Positions 13,691 to 29,220 are shown, counted from the stretch's first letter. The stretch: DNA of 64,000 nt from Halisarca cf. caerulea (GCA_963170055.1 CAUJGJ010000040.1:481401-545400); one strand, 5' to 3'. Numbers and translations are program-made. Notes: a model not told the origin generated them from the sequence alone.

Positions 13691-16020
13691 TTACCAATAG
13701 CCCAAAATTGCTATCATTCTTAATGTCTTGTAAAAGAAAATAATATTTGTCTCTTCGTAACTTTAAATGCTCTTGTCATTCTAAAGAATTCATATTTTTA
13801 TTTGCTACGATAATGTTCGTAACGTTACTTTAAATTTGCGAATAGCCCAAAATTCCTATCATTCTTAATGTCTTGTAAAAGAAAATAATATTTGTCTCTT
13901 CGTAACTTTAAATGCTATTGTCATTCTAAAGAATTCATATTTTTATTTGCTAGGATAATGTTCGTAACGTTACTTTAAATTTGCCAATAGCCCAAAATTG
14001 CTATCATTCTTAATGTCTTGTAAAAGAAAATAATATTTGTCTCTTCGTAACTTTAAATGCTATTGTCATTCTAAAGAATTCATATTTTTATTTGCTAGGA
14101 TAATGTTCGTAACGTTACTTTAAATTTGCCAATAGCCCAAAATTGCTATCATTCTAAATGTCTTCTAAAAGAAAATAATATTTGTCTCTTCGTAACTTTA
14201 AATGCTATTGTCATTCTAAAGAAATCATATTTTTATTTGCTACGATAATGTTCGTAACGTTACTTTAAATTTGCGAATAGCCCAAACTTGCTATCATTCT
14301 AAATGTCTTGTAAAAGAAAATAATATTTGTCTCTTCGTAAATTTAAATGCTATTGTCATTCTAAAGAATTCATATTTTTATTTGCTAGGATAATGTTCGT
14401 AACGTTACTTTAAATTTGCCAATAGCCCAAAATTGCTATCATTCTAAATGTCTTCTAAAAGAAAATAATATTTGTCTCTTTGTAACTTTAAATGCTATTG
14501 TCATTATAAAGAATTCATATTTTTATTTGCTACGATAATGTTCGTAACGTTACTTTAAATTTGCCAATAGCCCAAATTGCTATCATTCTTAATGTCTTGT
14601 AAAAGAAAATACTATTTGTCTCTTCGTTACTTTAAATGCTATTGTCATTCTAAAGAATTCATATTTTTATTTGCTACGATAATGTTCGTAACGTTACTTT
14701 AAATTTGCCAATAGCCCAAAATTGCTATCATTCTTAATGTCTTGTAAAAGAAAATAATATTTGTCTCTTCGTAACTTTAAATGCTATTGTCATTCTAAAG
14801 AATTCATATTTTTATTTGCTACGATAATGTTCGTAACGTTACTTTAAATTTGCCAATAGCCCAAAATTGCTATCATTCTTAATGTCTTGTAAAAGAAAAT
14901 AATATTTGTCTCTTTGTAAATTTAAATGCTATTGTCATTCTAAAGAATTCATATTTTTATTTGCTACGATAATGTTCGTAACGTTACTTTAAATTTGCGA
15001 ATAGCCCAAAATTGCTATCATTCTTAATGTCTTGTAAAAGAAAATAATATTTGTCTCTTCGTAACTTTAAATGCTATTGTCATTCTAAAGAATTCATATT
15101 TTTATTTGCTACGATAATGTTCGTAACGTTACTTTAAATTTACCAATAGCCCAAAATTGCTATCATTCTTAATGTCTTGTAAAAGAAAATAATATTTGTC
15201 TCTTCGTAACTTTAAATGCTCTTGTCATTCTAAAGAATTCATATTTTTATTTGCTACGATAATGTTCGTAACGTTACTTTAAATTTGCGAATAGCCCAAA
15301 ATTCCTATCATTCTTAATGTCTTGTAAAAGAAAATAATATTTGTCTCTTCGTAACTTTAAATGCTATTGTCATTCTAAAGAATTCATATTTTTATTTGCT
15401 AGGATAATGTTCGTAACGTTACTTTAAATTTGCCAATAGCCCAAAATTGCTATCATTCTTAATGTCTTGTAAAAGAAAATAATATTTGTCTCTTCGTAAC
15501 TTTAAATGCTATTGTCATTCTAAAGAATTCATATTTTTATTTGCTAGGATAATGTTCGTAACGTTACTTTAAATTTGCCAATAGCCCAAAATTGCTATCA
15601 TTCTAAATGTCTTCTAAAAGAAAATAATATTTGTCTCTTCGTAACTTTAAATGCTATTGTCATTCTAAAGAAATCATATTTTTATTTGCTACGATAATGT
15701 TCGTAACGTTACTTTAAATTTGCGAATAGCCCAAACTTGCTATCATTCTAAATGTCTTGTAAAAGAAAATAATATTTGTCTCTTCGTAAATTTAAATGCT
15801 ATTGTCATTCTAAAGAATTCATATTTTTATTTGCTAGGATAATGTTCGTAACGTTACTTTAAATTTGCCAATAGCCCAAAATTGCTATCATTCTAAATGT
15901 CTTCTAAAAGAAAATAATATTTGTCTCTTCGTAACTTTAAATGCTATTGTCATTATAAAGAATTCATATTTTTATTTGCTACGATAATGTTCGTAACGTT
16001 ACTTTAAATTTGCCAATAGC
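13691..16020. repeat. Duplicated block of about 880 bp at 1,449-bp spacing within the satellite
   Basis: A distinctive order of rare variants occurs from 13,691 and again from 15,140: TTACCAATAG, CTCTTGTC, ATTCCTATC, two GCTAGGATAATG, AGAAATC, CAAACTTGC, CGTAAATTT, GCTAGGATAATG and CATTATAAAG. The offset of 1,449 bp is ten monomers minus one base, explained by a 1-bp deletion (CCCAAATTGC near 14,571). The two copies part after the CATTATAAAG monomer. This is a segmental duplication inside the array. Confidence 0.85.
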
Positions 16021-18050
16021 CCAAACTTGCTATCATTCTAAATGTCTTGTAAAAGAAAATAATATTTGTCTCTTCGTAACTTTAAATGCTATTGTCATTC
16101 TAAAGAATTCATATTTTTATTTGCTACGATAATGTTCGTAACGTTACTTTAAATTTGCCAATAGCCCAAAATTGCTATCATTCTAAATGTCTTGTAAAAG
16201 AAAATAATATTTGTCTCTTCGTAACTTTAAATGCTATTGTCATTCTAAAGAATTCATATTTTTATTTGCTACGATAATGTTCGTAACGTTACTTTAAATT
16301 TGCCAATAGCCCAAAATTGCTATCATTCTAAATGTCTTGTAAAAGAAAATAATATTTGTCTCTTCGTAACTTTAAATGCTATTGTTATTCTAAAGAATTC
16401 ATATTTTTATTTGCTACGATAATGTTCGTAACGTTACTTTAAATTTGCCAATAGCCCAAAATTGCTATCATTCTAAATGTCTTCTAAATGAAAATAATAT
16501 TTGTCTCTTCGTAACTTTAAATGCTATTGTCATTCTAAAGAATTCATATTTTTATTTGCTAGGATAATGTTCGTAACGTTACTTTAAATTTGCGAATAGC
16601 CCAAACTTGCTATCATTCTAAATGTCTTGTAAAAGAAAATAATATTTGTCTCTTCGTAAATTTAAATGCTATTGTCATTCTAAAGAATTCATATTTTTAT
16701 TTGCTACGATAATGTTCGTAACGTTACTTTAAATTTGCGAATAGCCCAAAATTGCTATCATTCTTAATGTCTTGTAAAAGAAAATAATATTTGTCTCTTC
16801 GTAACTTTAAATGCTATTGTCATTCTAAAGAATTCATATTTTTATTTGCTAGGATAATGTTCGTAACGTTACTTTAAATTTGCCAATAGCCCAAAATTGC
16901 TATCATTCTTAATGTCTTGTAAAAGAAAATAATATTTGTCTCTTCGTAACTTTAAATGCTATTGTCATTCTAAAGAATTCATATTTTTATTTGCTACGAT
17001 AATGTTCGTAACGTTACTTTAAATTTGCGAATAGCCCAAAATTGCTATCATTCTTAATGTCTTGTAAAAGAAAATAATATTTGTCTCTTCGTAACTTTAA
17101 ATGCTATTGTCATTCTAAAGAATTCATATTTTTATTTGCTACGATAATGTTCGTAACGTTACTTTAAATTTGCCAATAGCCCAAAATTGCTATCATTCTA
17201 AATGTCTTGTAAAAGAAAATAATATTTGTCTCTTCGTAACTTTAAATGCTCTTGTCATTCTAAAGAATTCATATTTTTATTTGCTACGATAATGTTCGTA
17301 ACGTTACTTTAAATTTGCCAATAGCCCAAAATTGCTATCATTCTTAATGTCTTGTAAAAGAAAATAATATTTGTCTCTTCGTAACTTTAAATGCTATTGT
17401 CATTCTAAAGAATTCATATTTTTATTTGCTAGGATAATGTTCGTAACGTTACTTTAAATTTGCCAATAGCCCAAAATTGCTATCATTCTTAATGTCTTGT
17501 AAAAGAAAATAATATTTGTCTCTTCGTAACTTTAAATGCTATTGTCATTCTAAAGAATTCATATTTTTATTTGCTAGGATAATGTTCGTAACGTTACTTT
17601 AAATTTGCCAATAGCCCAAAATTGCTATCATTCTTAATGTCTTGTAAAAGAAAATAATATTTGTCTCTTCGTAACTTTAAATGCTATTGTCATTCTAAAG
17701 AATTCATATTTTTATTTGCTACGATAATGTTCGTAACGTTACTTTAAATTTGCGAATAGCCCAAAATTGCTATCATTCTAAATGTCTTGTAAAAGAAAAT
17801 AATATTTGTCTCTTCGTAACTTTAAATGCTATTGTCATTCTAAAGAATTCATATTTTTATTTGCTACGATAATGTTCGTAACGTTACTTTAAATTTGCGA
17901 ATAGCCCAAAATTGCTATCATTCTTAATGTCTTGTAAAAGAAAATAATATTTGTCTCTTCGTAACTTTAAATGCTATTGTCATTCTAAAGAATTCATATT
18001 TTTATTTGCTACGATAATGTTCGTAACGTTACTTTAAATTTGCGAATAGC

Positions 18051-21000
18051 CCAAAATTCTATCATTCTTAATGTCTTGTAAAAGAAAATAATATTTGTCT
18101 CTTCGTAACTTTAAATGCTATTGTCATTCTAAAGAATTCCTATTTTTATTTGCTACGATAATGTTCGTAACGTTACTTTAAATTTGCGAATAGCCCGAAA
18201 TTGCTATAATTCTAAATGTCTTCTAAAAGAAAATAATATTTGTCTATTCGTAACTTTAAATGCTATTGTCATTCTAAAGAAATCATATTTTTATTTGCTA
18301 CGATAATGTTCGTAACGTTATTTTAAATTTGCGAATAGCCCAAACTTGCTATCATTCTAAATGTCTTGTAAAAGAATATAATATTTGTCTCTTCGTAAAT
18401 TTAAATGCTATTGTCATTCTAAAGAATTCATATTTTTATTTGCTACGATAATGTTCGTAACGTTACTTTAAATTTGCCAATAGCCCAAAATTGCTATCAT
18501 TCTAAATGTCTTCTAAAAGAAAATAATATTTGTCTCTTCGTAACTTTAAATGCTCTTGTCATTCTAAAGAATTCATATTTTTATTTGCTACGATAATGTT
18601 CGTAACGTTACTTTAAATTTGCGAATAGCCCAAAATTGCTATCATTCTTAATGTCTTGTAAAAGAAAATAATATTTGTCTCTTCGTAACTTTAAATGCTA
18701 TTGTCATTCTAAAGAATTCATATTTTTATTTGCTACGATAATGTTCGTAACGTTACTTTAAATTTGCCAATAGCCCAAAATTGCTATCATTCTTAATGTC
18801 TTGTAAAAGAAAATAATATTTGTCTTTTCGTAACTTTAAATGCTATTGTCATTCTAAAGAATTCATATTTTTATTTGCTACGATAATGTTCGTAACGTTA
18901 CTTTAAATTTGCGAATAGCCCAAAATTGCTATCATTCTTAATGTCTTGTAAAAGAAAATAATATTTGTCTCTTCGTAACTTTAAATGCTATTGTCATTCT
19001 AAAGAATTCATATTTTTATTTGCTACGATAATGTTCGTAACGTTACTTTAAATTTGCCAATAGCCCAAAATTGCTATCATTCTAAATGTCTTCTAAAAGA
19101 AAATAATATTTGTCTATTCATAACTTTAAATGCTCTTGTCATTCTAAGGAATTCATATTTTTATTTGCTACGATAATGTTCGTAACGTTACTTTAAATTT
19201 GCGAATAGCCCAAAATTGCTATCATTCTTAATGTCTTGTAAAAGAAAATAATATTTGTCTCTTCGTAAATTTAAATGCTATTGTCATTCTAAAGAATTCA
19301 TATTTTTATTTGCTACGATAATGTTCGTAACGTTGCTTTAAATTTGCCAATAGCCCAAAATTGCTATCATTCTTAATGTCTTGTAAAAGAAAATAATATT
19401 TGTCTCTTCGTAACTTTAAATGCTATTGTCATTCTGAAGAATTCATATTTTTATTTGCTACGATAATGTTCGTAACGTTACTTTAAATTTGCGAATAGCC
19501 CAAAATTGCTATCATTCTTAATGTCTTGTAAAAGAAAATAATATTTGTCTCTTCGTAACTTTAAATGCTATTGTCATTCTAAAGAATTCATATTTTTATT
19601 TGCTACGATAATGTTCGTAACGTTACTTTAAATTTGCCAATAGCCCAAAATTGCTATCATTCTTAATGTCTTGTAAAAGAAAATAATATTTGTCTCTTCG
19701 TAACTTTAAATGCTATTGTCATTCTAAAGAATTCATATTTTTATTTGCTACGATAATGTTCGTAACGTTACTTTAAATTTGCCAATAGCCCAAAATTGCT
19801 ATCATTCTTAATGTCTTGTAAAAGAAAATAATATTTGTCTATTCGTAACTTTAAATGCTATTGTCATTCTAAAGAATTCATATTTTTATTTGCTACGATA
19901 ATGTTCGTAACGTTACTTTAAATTTGCGAATAGCCCAAAATTGCTATCATTCTTAATGTCTTGTAAAAGAAAATAATATTTGTCTCTTCGTAACTTTAAA
20001 TGCTATTGTCATTCTAAAGAATTCATATTTTTATTTGCTACGATAATGTTCGTAACGTTACTTTAAATTTGCGAATAGCCCAAAATTGCTATCATTCTAA
20101 ATGTCTTCTAAAAGAAAATAATATTTGTCTCTTCGTAAATTTAAATGCTATTGTCATTCTAAAGAATTCATATTTTTATTTGCTACGATAATGTTCGTAA
20201 CGTTACTTTAAATTTGCCAATAGCCCAAAATTGCTATCATTCTTAATGTCTTGTAAAAGAAAATAATATTTGTCTCTTCGTAACTTTAAATGCTATTGTC
20301 ATTCTGAAGAATTCATATTTTTATTTGCTACGATAATGTTCGTAACGTTACTTTAAATTTGCCAATAGCCCAAAATTGCTATCATTCTTAATGTCTTGTA
20401 AAAGAAAATAATATTTGTCTCTTCGTAACTTTAAATGCTATTGTCATTCTAAAGAATTCATATTTTTATTTGCTACGATAATGTTCGTAACGTTACTTTA
20501 AATTTGCCAATAGCCCAAAATTGCTATCATTCTTAATGTCTTGTAAAAGAAAATAATATTTGTCTCTTCGTAACTTTAAATGCTATTGTCATTCTAAAGA
20601 ATTCATATTTTTATTTGCTACGATAATGTTCGTAACGTTACTTTAAATTTGCCAATAGCCCAAAATTGCTATCATTCTTAATGTCTTGTAAAAGAAAATA
20701 ATATTTGTCTATTCGTAACTTTAAATGCTCTTGTCATTCTAAAGAATTCATATTTTTATTTGCTACGATAATGTTCGTAACGTTACTTTAAATTTGCGAA
20801 TAGCCCAAAATTGCTATCATTCTAAATGTCTTCTAAAAGAAAATAATATTTGTCTCTTCGTAAATTTAAATGCTATTGTCATTCTAAAGAATTCATATTT
20901 TTATTTGCTACGATAATGTTCGTAACGTTACTTTAAATTTGCCAATAGCCCAAAATTGCTATCATTCTTAATGTCTTGTAAAAGAAAATAATATTTGTCT

Positions 21001-24000
21001 CTTCGTAACTTTAAATGCTATTGTCATTCTGAAGAATTCATATTTTTATTTGCTACGATAATGTTCGTAACGTTACTTTAAATTTGCCAATAGCCCAAAA
21101 TTGCTATCATTCTTAATGTCTTGTAAAAGAAAATAATATTTGTCTCTTCGTAACTTTAAATGCTATTGTCATTCTAAAGAATTCATATTTTTATTTGCTA
21201 CGATAATGTTCGTAACGTTACTTTAAATTTGCCAATAGCCCAAAATTGCTATCATTCTTAATGTCTTGTAAAAGAAAATAATATTTGTCTCTTCGTAACT
21301 TTAAATGCTATTGTCATTCTAAAGAATTCATATTTTTATTTGCTACGATAATGTTCGTAACGTTACTTTAAATTTGCCAATAGCCCAAAATTGCTATCAT
21401 TCTTAATGTCTTGTAAAAGAAAATAATATTTGTCTCTTCGTAACTTTAAATGCTATTGTCATTCTAAAGAATTCATATTTTTATTTGCTACGATAATGTT
21501 CGTGACGTTACTTTAAATTTGCCAATAGCCCAAAATTGCTATCATTCTTAATGTCTTGTAAAAGAAAATAATATTTGTCTCTTCGTAACTTTAAATGCTA
21601 TTGTCATTCTAAAGAATTCATATTTTTATTTGCTACGATAATGTTCGTAACGTTACTTTAAATTTGCCAATAGCCCAAAATTGCTATCATTCTTAATGTC
21701 TTGTAAAAGAAAATAATATTTGTCTCTTCGTAACTTTAAATGCTATTGTCATTCTGAAGAATTCATATTTTTATTTGCTACGATAATGTTCGTAACGTTA
21801 CTTTAAATTTGCCAATAGCCCAAAATTGCTATCATTCTTAATGTCTTGTAAAAGAAAATAATATTTGTCTCTTCGTAACTTTAAATGCTATTGTCATTCT
21901 AAAGAATTCATATTTTTATTTGCTACGATAATGTTCGTAACGTTACTTTAAATTTGCCAATAGCCCAAAATTGCTATCATTCTTAATGTCTTGTAAAAGA
22001 AAATAATATTTGTCTCTTCGTAACTTTAAATGCTATTGTCATTCTAAAGAATTCATATTTTTATTTGCTACGATAATGTTCGTAACGTTACTTTAAATTT
22101 GCGAATAGCCCAAAATTGCTATCATTCTTAATGTCTTGTAAAAGAAAATAATATTTGTCTCTTCGTAACTTTAAATGCTATTGTCATTCTAAAGAATTCA
22201 TATTTTTATTTGCTACGATAATGTTCGTAACGTTACTTTAAATTTGCCAATAGCCCAAAATTGCTATCATTCTAAATGTCTTGTAAAAGAAAATAATATT
22301 TGTCTCTTCGTAACTTTAAATGCTCTTGTCATTCTAAAGAATTCATATTTTTATTTGCTACGATAATGTTCGTAACGTTACTTTAAATTTGCCAATAGCC
22401 CAAAATTGCTATCATTCTTAATGTCTTGTAAAAGAAAATAATATTTGTCTCTTCGTAACTTTAAATGCTATTGTCATTCTAAAGAATTCATATTTTTATT
22501 TGCTAGGATAATGTTCGTAACGTTACTTTAAATTTGCCAATAGCCCAAAATTGCTATCATTCTTAATGTCTTGTAAAAGAAAATAATATTTGTCTCTTCG
22601 TAACTTTAAATGCTATTGTCATTCTAAAGAATTCATATTTTTATTTGCTAGGATAATGTTCGTAACGTTACTTTAAATTTGCCAATAGCCCAAAATTGCT
22701 ATCATTCTTAATGTCTTGTAAAAGAAAATAATATTTGTCTCTTCGTAACTTTAAATGCTATTGTCATTCTAAAGAATTCATATTTTTATTTGCTACGATA
22801 ATGTTCGTAACGTTACTTTAAATTTGCGAATAGCCCAAAATTGCTATCATTCTTAATGTCTTGTAAAAGAAAATAATATTTGTCTCTTCGTAACTTTAAA
22901 TGCTATTGTCATTCTAAAGAATTCATATTTTTATTTGCTACGATAATGTTCGTAACGTTACTTTAAATTTGCCAATAGCCCAAAATTGCTATCATTCTAA
23001 ATGTCTTGTAAAAGAAAATAATATTTGTCTCTTCGTAACTTTAAATGCTCTTGTCATTCTAAAGAATTCATATTTTTATTTGCTACGATAATGTTCGTAA
23101 CGTTACTTTAAATTTGCGAATAGCCCAAAATTGCTATCATTCTTAATGTCTTGTAAAAGAAAATAATATTTGTCTCTTCGTAACTTTAAATGCTATTGTC
23201 ATTCTAAAGAATTCATATTTTTATTTGCTACGATAATGTTCGTAACGTTACTTTAAATTTGCCAATAGCCCAAAATTGCTATCATTCTTAATGTCTTGTA
23301 AAAGAAAATAATATTTGTCTCTTCGTAACTTTAAATGCTATTGTCATTCTAAAGAATTCATATTTTTATTTGCTACGATAATGTTCGTAACGTTACTTTA
23401 AATTTGCGAATAGCCCAAAATTGCTATCATTCTTAATGTCTTGTAAAAGAAAATAATATTTGTCTCTTCGTAACTTTAAATGCTATTGTCATTCTAAAGA
23501 ATTCATATTTTTATTTGCTACGATAATGTTCGTAACGTTACTTTAAATTTGCCAATAGCCCAAAATTGCTATCATTCTTAATGTCTTGTAAAAGAAAATA
23601 ATATTTGTCTCTTCGTAACTTTAAATGCTATTGTCATTCTAAAGAATTCATATTTTTATTTGCTACGATAATGTTCGTAACGTTACTTTAAATTTGCCAA
23701 TAGCCCAAAATTCTATCATTCTTAATGTCTTGTAAAAGAAAATAATATTTGTCTCTTCGTAACTTTAAATGCTATTGTCATTCTAAAGAATTCCTATTTT
23801 TATTTGCTACGATAATGTTCGTAACGTTACTTTAAATTTGCGAATAGCCCGAAATTGCAATAATTCTAAATGTCTTCTAAAAGAAAATAATATTTGTCTA
23901 TTCGTAACTTTAAATGCTATTGTCATTCTAAAGAAATCATATTTTTATTTGCTACGATAATGTTCGTAACGTTATTTTAAATTTGCGAATAGCCCAAACT

Positions 24001-27000
24001 TGCTATCATTCTAAATGTCTTGTAAAAGAATATAATATTTGTCTCTTCGTAAATTTAAATGCTATTGTCATTCTAAAGAATTCCTATTTTTATTTGCTAC
24101 GATAATGTTCGTAACGTTACTTTAAATTTGCCAATAGCCCAAAATTGCTATCATTCTAAATGTCTTCTAAAAGAAAATAATATTTGTCTCTTCGTAACTT
24201 TAAATGCTCTTGTCATTCTAAAGAATTCATATTTTTATTTGCTACGATAATGTTCGTAACGTTACTTTAAATTTGCGAATAGCCCAAAATTGCTATCATT
24301 CTTAATGTCTTGTAAAAGAAAATAATATTTGTCTCTTCGTAACTTTAAATGCTATTGTCATTCTAAAGAATTCATATTTTTATTTGCTACGATAATGTTC
24401 GTAACGTTACTTTAAATTTGCCAATAGCCCAAAATTGCTATCATTCTAAATGTCTTCTAAAAGAAAATAATATTTGTCTATTCATAACTTTAAATGCTCT
24501 TGTCATTCTAAGGAATTCATATTTTTATTTGCTACGATAATGTTCGTAACGTTACTTTAAATTTGCGAATAGCCCAAAATTGCTATCATTCTTAATGTCT
24601 TGTAAAAGAAAATAATATTTGTCTCTTCGTAAATTTAAATGCTATTGTCATTCTAAAGAATTCATATTTTTATTTGCTACGATAATGTTCGTAACGTTAC
24701 TTTAAATTTGCCAATAGCCCAAAATTGCTATCATTCTTAATGTCTTGTAAAAGAAAATAATATTTGTCTCTTCGTAACTTTAAATGCTATTGTCATTCTG
24801 AAGAATTCATATTTTTATTTGCTACGATAATGTTCGTAACGTTACTTTAAATTTGCGAATAGCCCAAAATTGCTATCATTCTTAATGTCTTGTAAAAGAA
24901 AATAATATTTGTCTCTTCGTAACTTTAAATGCTATTGTCATTCTAAAGAATTCATATTTTTATTTGCTACGATAATGTTCGTAACGTTACTTTAAATTTG
25001 CCAATAGCCCAAAATTGCTATCATTCTTAATGTCTTGTAAAAGAAAATAATATTTGTCTCTTCGTAACTTTAAATGCTATTGTCATTCTAAAGAATTCAT
25101 ATTTTTATTTGCTACGATAATGTTCGTAACGTTACTTTAAATTTGCCAATAGCCCAAAATTGCTATCATTCTTAATGTCTTGTAAAAGAAAATAATATTT
25201 GTCTATTCGTAACTTTAAATGCTATTGTCATTCTAAAGAATTCATATTTTTATTTGCTACGATAATGTTCGTAACGTTACTTTAAATTTGCGAATAGCCC
25301 AAAATTGCTATCATTCTTAATGTCTTGTAAAAGAAAATAATATTTGTCTCTTCGTAACTTTAAATGCTATTGTCATTCTAAAGAATTCATATTTTTATTT
25401 GCTACGATAATGTTCGTAACGTTACTTTAAATTTGCGAATAGCCCAAAATTGCTATCATTCTAAATGTCTTCTAAAAGAAAATAATATTTGTCTCTTCGT
25501 AAATTTAAATGCTATTGTCATTCTAAAGAATTCATATTTTTATTTGCTACGATAATGTTCGTAACGTTACTTTAAATTTGCCAATAGCCCAAAATTGCTA
25601 TCATTCTTAATGTCTTGTAAAAGAAAATAATATTTGTCTCTTCGTAACTTTAAATGCTATTGTCATTCTGAAGAATTCATATTTTTATTTGCTACGATAA
25701 TGTTCGTAACGTTACTTTAAATTTGCCAATAGCCCAAAATTGTTATCATTCTTAATGTCTTGTAAAAGAAAATAATATTTGTCTCTTCGTAACTTTAAAT
25801 GCTATTGTCATTCTAAAGAATTCATATTTTTATTTGCTACGATAATGTTCGTAACGTTACTTTAAATTTGCGAATAGCCCAAAATTGCTATCATTCTTAA
25901 TGTCTTGTAAAAGAAAATAATATTTGTCTCTTCGTAACTTTAAATGCTATTGTCATTCTAAAGAATTCATATTTTTATTTGCTACGATAATGTTCGTAAC
26001 GTTACTTTAAATTTGCCAATAGCCCAAAATTGCTATCATTCTTAATGTCTTGTAAAAGAAAATAATATTTGTCTATTCGTAACTTTAAATGCTCTTGTCA
26101 TTCTAAAGAATTCATATTTTTATTTGCTACGATAATGTTCGTAACGTTACTTTAAATTTGCCAATAGCCCAAAATTGCTATCATTCTTAATGTCTTGTAA
26201 AAGAAAATAATATTTGTCTCTTCGTAACTTTAAATGCTATTGTCATTCTGAAGAATTCATATTTTTATTTGCTACGATAATGTTCGTAACGTTACTTTAA
26301 ATTTGCCAATAGCCCAAAATTGCTATCATTCTTAATGTCTTGTAAAAGAAAATAATATTTGTCTCTTCGTAACTTTAAATGCTATTGTCATTCTAAAGAA
26401 TTCATATTTTTATTTGCTACGATAATGTTCGTAACGTTACTTTAAATTTGCCAATAGCCCAAAATTGCTATCATTCTTAATGTCTTGTAAAAGAAAATAA
26501 TATTTGTCTCTTCGTAACTTTAAATGCTATTGTCATTCTAAAGAATTCATATTTTTATTTGCTACGATAATGTTCGTGACGTTACTTTAAATTTGCCAAT
26601 AGCCCAAAATTGCTATCATTCTTAATGTCTTGTAAAAGAAAATAATATTTGTCTCTTCGTAACTTTAAATGCTATTGTCATTCTAAAGAATTCATATTTT
26701 TATTTGCTACGATAATGTTCGTAACGTTACTTTAAATTTGCCAATAGCCCAAAATTGCTATCATTCTTAATGTCTTGTAAAAGAAAATAATATTTGTCTC
26801 TTCGTAACTTTAAATGCTATTGTCATTCTGAAGAATTCATATTTTTATTTGCTACGATAATGTTCGTAACGTTACTTTAAATTTGCCAATAGCCCAAAAT
26901 TGCTATCATTCTTAATGTCTTGTAAAAGAAAATAATATTTGTCTCTTCGTAACTTTAAATGCTATTGTCATTCTAAAGAATTCATATTTTTATTTGCTAC

Positions 27001-29220
27001 GATAATGTTCGTAACGTTACTTTAAATTTGCCAATAGCCCAAAATTGCTATCATTCTTAATGTCTTGTAAAAGAAAATAATATTTGTCTCTTCGTAACTT
27101 TAAATGCTATTGTCATTCTAAAGAATTCATATTTTTATTTGCTACGATAATGTTCGTAACGTTACTTTAAATTTGCGAATAGCCCAAAATTGCTATCATT
27201 CTTAATGTCTTGTAAAAGAAAATAATATTTGTCTCTTCGTAACTTTAAATGCTATTGTCATTCTAAAGAATTCATATTTTTATTTGCTACGATAATGTTC
27301 GTAACCTTACTTTAAATTTGCGAATAGCCCAAAATTGCTATCATTCTAAATGTCTTCTAAAAGAAAATAATATTTGTCTATTCGTAATTTTAAATGCTCT
27401 TGTCATTCTAAGGAATTCATATTTTTATTTGCTACGATAATGTTCGTAACGTTACTTTAAATTTGCCAATAGCCCAAAATTGCTATCATTCTTAATGTCT
27501 TGTAAAAGAAAATAATATTTGTCTCTTCGTAAATTTAAATGCTATTGTCATTCTAAAGAATTCATATTTTTATTTGCTACGATAATGTTCGTAACGTTAC
27601 TTTAAATTTGCCAATAGCCCAAAATTGCTATCATTCTTAATGTCTTGTAAAAGAAAATAATATTTGTCTCTTCGTAACTTTAAATGCTATTGTCATTCTG
27701 AAGAATTCATATTTTTATTTGCTACGATAATGTTCGTAACGTTACTTTAAATTTGCCAATAGCCCAAAATTGCTATCATTCTTAATGTCTTGTAAAAGAA
27801 AATAATATTTGTCTCTTCGTAACTTTAAATGCTATTGTCATTCTAAAGAATTCATATTTTTATTTGCTACGATAATGTTCGTAACGTTACTTTAAATTTG
27901 CCAATAGCCCAAAATTGCTATCATTCTTAATGTCTTGTAAAAGAAAATAATATTTGTCTCTTCGTAACTTTAAATGCTATTGTCATTCTAAAGAATTCAT
28001 ATTTTTATTTGCTACGATAATGTTCGTAACGTTACTTTAAATTTGCCAATAGCCCAAAATTGCTATCATTCTTAATGTCTTGTAAAAGAAAATAATATTT
28101 GTCTCTTCGTAACTTTAAATGCTATTGTCATTCTAAAGAATTCATATTTTTATTTGCTACGATAATGTTCGTAACGTTACTTTAAATTTGCGAATAGCCC
28201 AAAATTGCTATCATTCTAAATGTCTTCTAAAAGAAAATAATATTTGTCTCTTCGTAACTTTAAATGCTCTTGTCATTCTAAGGAATTCATATTTTTATTT
28301 GCTACGATAATGTTCGTAACGTTACTTTAAATTTGCGAATAGCCCAAAATTGCTATCATTCTTAATGTCTTGTAAAAGAAAATAATATTTGTCTCTTCGT
28401 AAATTTAAATGCTATTGTCATTCTAAAGAATTCATATTTTTATTTGCTACGATAATGTTCGTAACGTTACTTTAAATTTGCCAATAGCCCAAAATTGCTA
28501 TCATTCTTAATGTCTTGTAAAAGAAAATAATATTTGTCTATTCGTAACTTTAAATGCTATTGTCATTCTAAAGAATTCATATTTTTATTTGCTACGATAA
28601 TGTTCGTAACGTTACTTTAAATTTGCGAATAGCCCAAAATTGCTATCATTCTTAATGTCTTGTAAAAGAAAATAATATTTGTCTCTTCGTAACTTTAAAT
28701 GCTATTGTCATTCTAAAGAATTCATATTTTTATTTGCTACGATAATGTTCGTAACGTTACTTTAAATTTGCCAATAGCCCAAAATTGCTATCATTCTTAA
28801 TGTCTTGTAAAAGAAAATAATATTTGTCTATTCGTAACTTTAAATGCTATTGTCATTCTAAAGAATTCATATTTTTATTTGCTACGATAATGTTCGTAAC
28901 GTTACTTTAAATTTGCCAATAGCCCAAACTTGCTATCATTCTTAATGTCTTGTAAAAGAAAATAATATTTGTCTCTTCGTAACTTTAAATGCTATTGTCA
29001 TTCTAAAGAATTCATATTTTTATTTGCTACGATAATGTTCGTAACGTTACTTTAAATTTGCCAATAGCCCAAAATTGCTATCATTCTTAATGTCTTGTAA
29101 AAGAAAATAATATTTGTCTCTTCGTAACTTTAAATGCTATTGTCATTCTAAAGAATTCATATTTTTATTTGCTACGATAATGTTCGTAACGTTACTTTAA
29201 ATTTGCGAATAGCCCAAAAT
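18051..29220. repeat. Large higher-order period of 38-39 monomers (about 5.5-5.65 kb)
   Basis: A 144-bp monomer marked by CCAAAATTCTATC (one base lost) starts its marker at 18,051, 23,705 and 29,214, with a further one at 31,678. The first two spacings are 5,654 and 5,509 bp, that is 39 and 38 monomers minus one base. After the marker the same order of rare variants follows at 18,051 and 23,705 (GAATTCCTATT, CTATTCG, GTTATTTTAAATT, AAGAATATAAT, CGTAAATTT, CTCTTGTC, TATTCATAAC, CTAAGGAATTC). Downstream the offset shrinks to 37 monomers (19,141 versus 24,505) and then 35 (CGTGACGTTA at 21,501 versus 26,575), so the second copy has lost monomers. Confidence 0.85.
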
